From contig CAAGLL010000031.1 in NCBI GenBank assembly GCA_900770725.1, positions 1 to 14,366 of the forward strand: a DNA stretch of 14,366 nt, given 5' to 3'. The DNA comes from an uncultured Succinivibrio sp. GTDB lineage: Bacteria > Pseudomonadota > Gammaproteobacteria > Enterobacterales > Succinivibrionaceae. Shown here in pieces: positions 13,428-14,366 of this stretch. Made by a program: the position numbers and the translations under genes. The notes below the pieces were generated by a model. The model was not told where the DNA came from. It was given only the letters and a program-made list of their open reading frames with translations, and made no database searches. Numbering within the stretch: the first letter of the stretch is position 1; each line of letters starts with the position of its first letter.

Positions 13428-13467
13428 ATTCACTTGCATCGGAAATTAGAACTAAGGCAGGAGAGCG

Positions 13468-14366
13468 ATGAGGCTAACATCGGCAAGGCAGAAGGAGGCC
13501 GCGAAGGCCTTCGCCCAAGCGTGGTCGGAGCGCGGCGACGAGAAGCAGGACACCCAGAGCTTTTGGAACGATCTGCTCTCATCCGTCTATGGCATCGAGT
13601 CACCCGCCAGGTTCATCCAGTATGAGAAGCGCGTGAAATTCGGCGGCACCACCAAGTTCATCGACGGCTACATCCCCGAGACCCATGTGCTCATCGAGCA
13701 GAAGGGCGCCAAGATTGACCTCGCAAAGAAGGAGGAGCAGTCCGACGGCGCTCCCCTCACTCCCTACGAGCAGGGCAAGCGCTACGCCGACTGGCTCCCA
13801 GCCTCCGAGCGCCCCCGCTGGATCGTGGTCTGCAACTTCACCACTTTCGAGATCCACGATCTTGAGAAGCCAAATGACCCGCCGATCTGCATAGCGCTCT
13901 CAGACCTTCCCAAGGCCTACGGCTCGCTCTCCTTCCTGACCGATCTCAACGAGCACGCCCGCAAGGCCGAGCTCGATCTCTCGGTCAAGGCAGCAGGACT
14001 CATCGCCAAGCTCTACAACGCGCTGCTGCCGCTCTACGGAGAGGGCAGGCAGGACGATCCCGCCGTGCTAAAGAGCCTGAACAAGCTCTGCGTGAGGCTG
14101 GTGTTCTGCCTCTATGCCGAGGATGCGGGGCTGTTTGCGCAGAAGGATCTCTTCGCGCACTTCCTGGAGTCCTTCCTTCCTGAGAACATCGACGACGCGC
14201 TCTCAAAGCTCTTCGTGGTGCTGAACACCCCGAAGGAAAAGCGCGCCCCGTCGCTCAAGGAGAAGTACGCAGCCTTCTCCTATGTGAACGGCGGCCTGTT
14301 CGCCCACGATGACGAGGACGAGATCCCGCCCTTCGACCAGGCAGCCTACGACATCCTATTGCACGA
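13468..14366 (+). CDS. MmeI-like single-chain restriction-modification enzyme, 5' part
   Basis: The frame opens at ATG 13468 behind AGGCAGGAG and stays open through the window edge (299 complete codons), so the 3' end is missing. Full-length members of this Type IIL/IIG family are around 900 residues or more and carry nuclease, helical, methyltransferase and target-recognition parts in one chain. Here the N-terminal nuclease domain shows FWNDLL, then FIDGYIPETHVLIEQKG with D66, E77 and K79 spaced D-x10-E-x-K as in PD-(D/E)XK nucleases, followed by YEQGKRYADWLP and WIVVCNFTTFEIHDL. Residues from about 170 match the MmeI-type helical linker (LCVRLVFCLYAEDAGLF, YVNGGLF). It would cut and methylate a defined DNA site; the methyltransferase motifs lie beyond the window. 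It stands alone on the + strand, divergent from the protease operon. Confidence 0.88.
   Translation, partial: MRLTSARQKEAAKAFAQAWSERGDEKQDTQSFWNDLLSSVYGIESPARFIQYEKRVKFGGTTKFIDGYIPETHVLIEQKGAKIDLAKKEEQSDGAPLTPYEQGKRYADWLPASERPRWIVVCNFTTFEIHDLEKPNDPPICIALSDLPKAYGSLSFLTDLNEHARKAELDLSVKAAGLIAKLYNALLPLYGEGRQDDPAVLKSLNKLCVRLVFCLYAEDAGLFAQKDLFAHFLESFLPENIDDALSKLFVVLNTPKEKRAPSLKEKYAAFSYVNGGLFAHDDEDEIPPFDQAAYDILLH

Larger units (their letters stand above)
13117..13467. other. 351-nt AT-rich divergent intergenic region
   Basis: No gene is supported here. It holds the promoter candidate of the protease/7TM/ligase operon (13146-13175), a nested inverted repeat (13302-13342), an 8-bp inverted repeat (13377-13422), and the -10 box and ribosome site of the restriction-modification gene. 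Base composition is much lower in GC than the genes on either side. Confidence 0.5.

Overview
This window looks like chromosomal DNA from a GC-rich gammaproteobacterium. The evidence is a FabB-type (not FabF-type) ketoacyl-ACP synthase, an initiation factor IF-1 almost identical in pattern to the enterobacterial protein, an RsuA pseudouridine synthase, a YjbB-like Na/phosphate transporter and the retropepsin/7TM-transglutaminase/ATP-grasp gene triad. An anaerobic or gut lineage such as the Succinivibrionaceae is a low-confidence guess based on protein flavour. No rRNA, tRNA, CRISPR array or insertion sequence was seen.

Left part (1-4830), a redox block. An AraC-family regulator on the + strand is broken by an in-frame TAG between its two DNA-binding helices. 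Convergent to it is an iron-type alcohol dehydrogenase. Next come three paralogous flavodoxin-like genes on the - strand. Two carry clear Sec-type signal peptides. The third has an intact signal-peptide reading frame, but AGG stands where its ATG should be. One flavodoxin has its own promoter and terminator. The other two form a two-gene unit behind a promoter candidate with an 18-bp palindrome. The set suggests a periplasmic flavin-dependent reductase function, part of which may be decaying.

Middle part (4831-9187), housekeeping. infA is on the - strand with a perfect TATAAT and a terminator-like hairpin in its leader. It is divergent from fabB, which overlaps rsuA by 8 nt, and a strong hairpin follows rsuA. 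A Na/Pi-cotransporter family protein with a PhoU-like C-terminal region is convergent to them.

Right part (9188-13116), a three-gene operon on the - strand: an exported retropepsin-like protease with a coiled coil, a membrane protein with a degenerate periplasmic transglutaminase-like domain and a helical bundle, and a cytosolic RimK-like ATP-grasp ligase. Spacing is 3 nt and then an ATGA overlap. This gene trio is known as a conserved neighbourhood predicted to modify peptides or proteins across the inner membrane.

Right edge (13468-end). The 5' part of a MmeI-like single-chain restriction-modification enzyme shows a PD-(D/E)XK signature. It is preceded by a -10 box next to one arm of an 8-bp inverted repeat. 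The methyltransferase and specificity parts lie outside the window.
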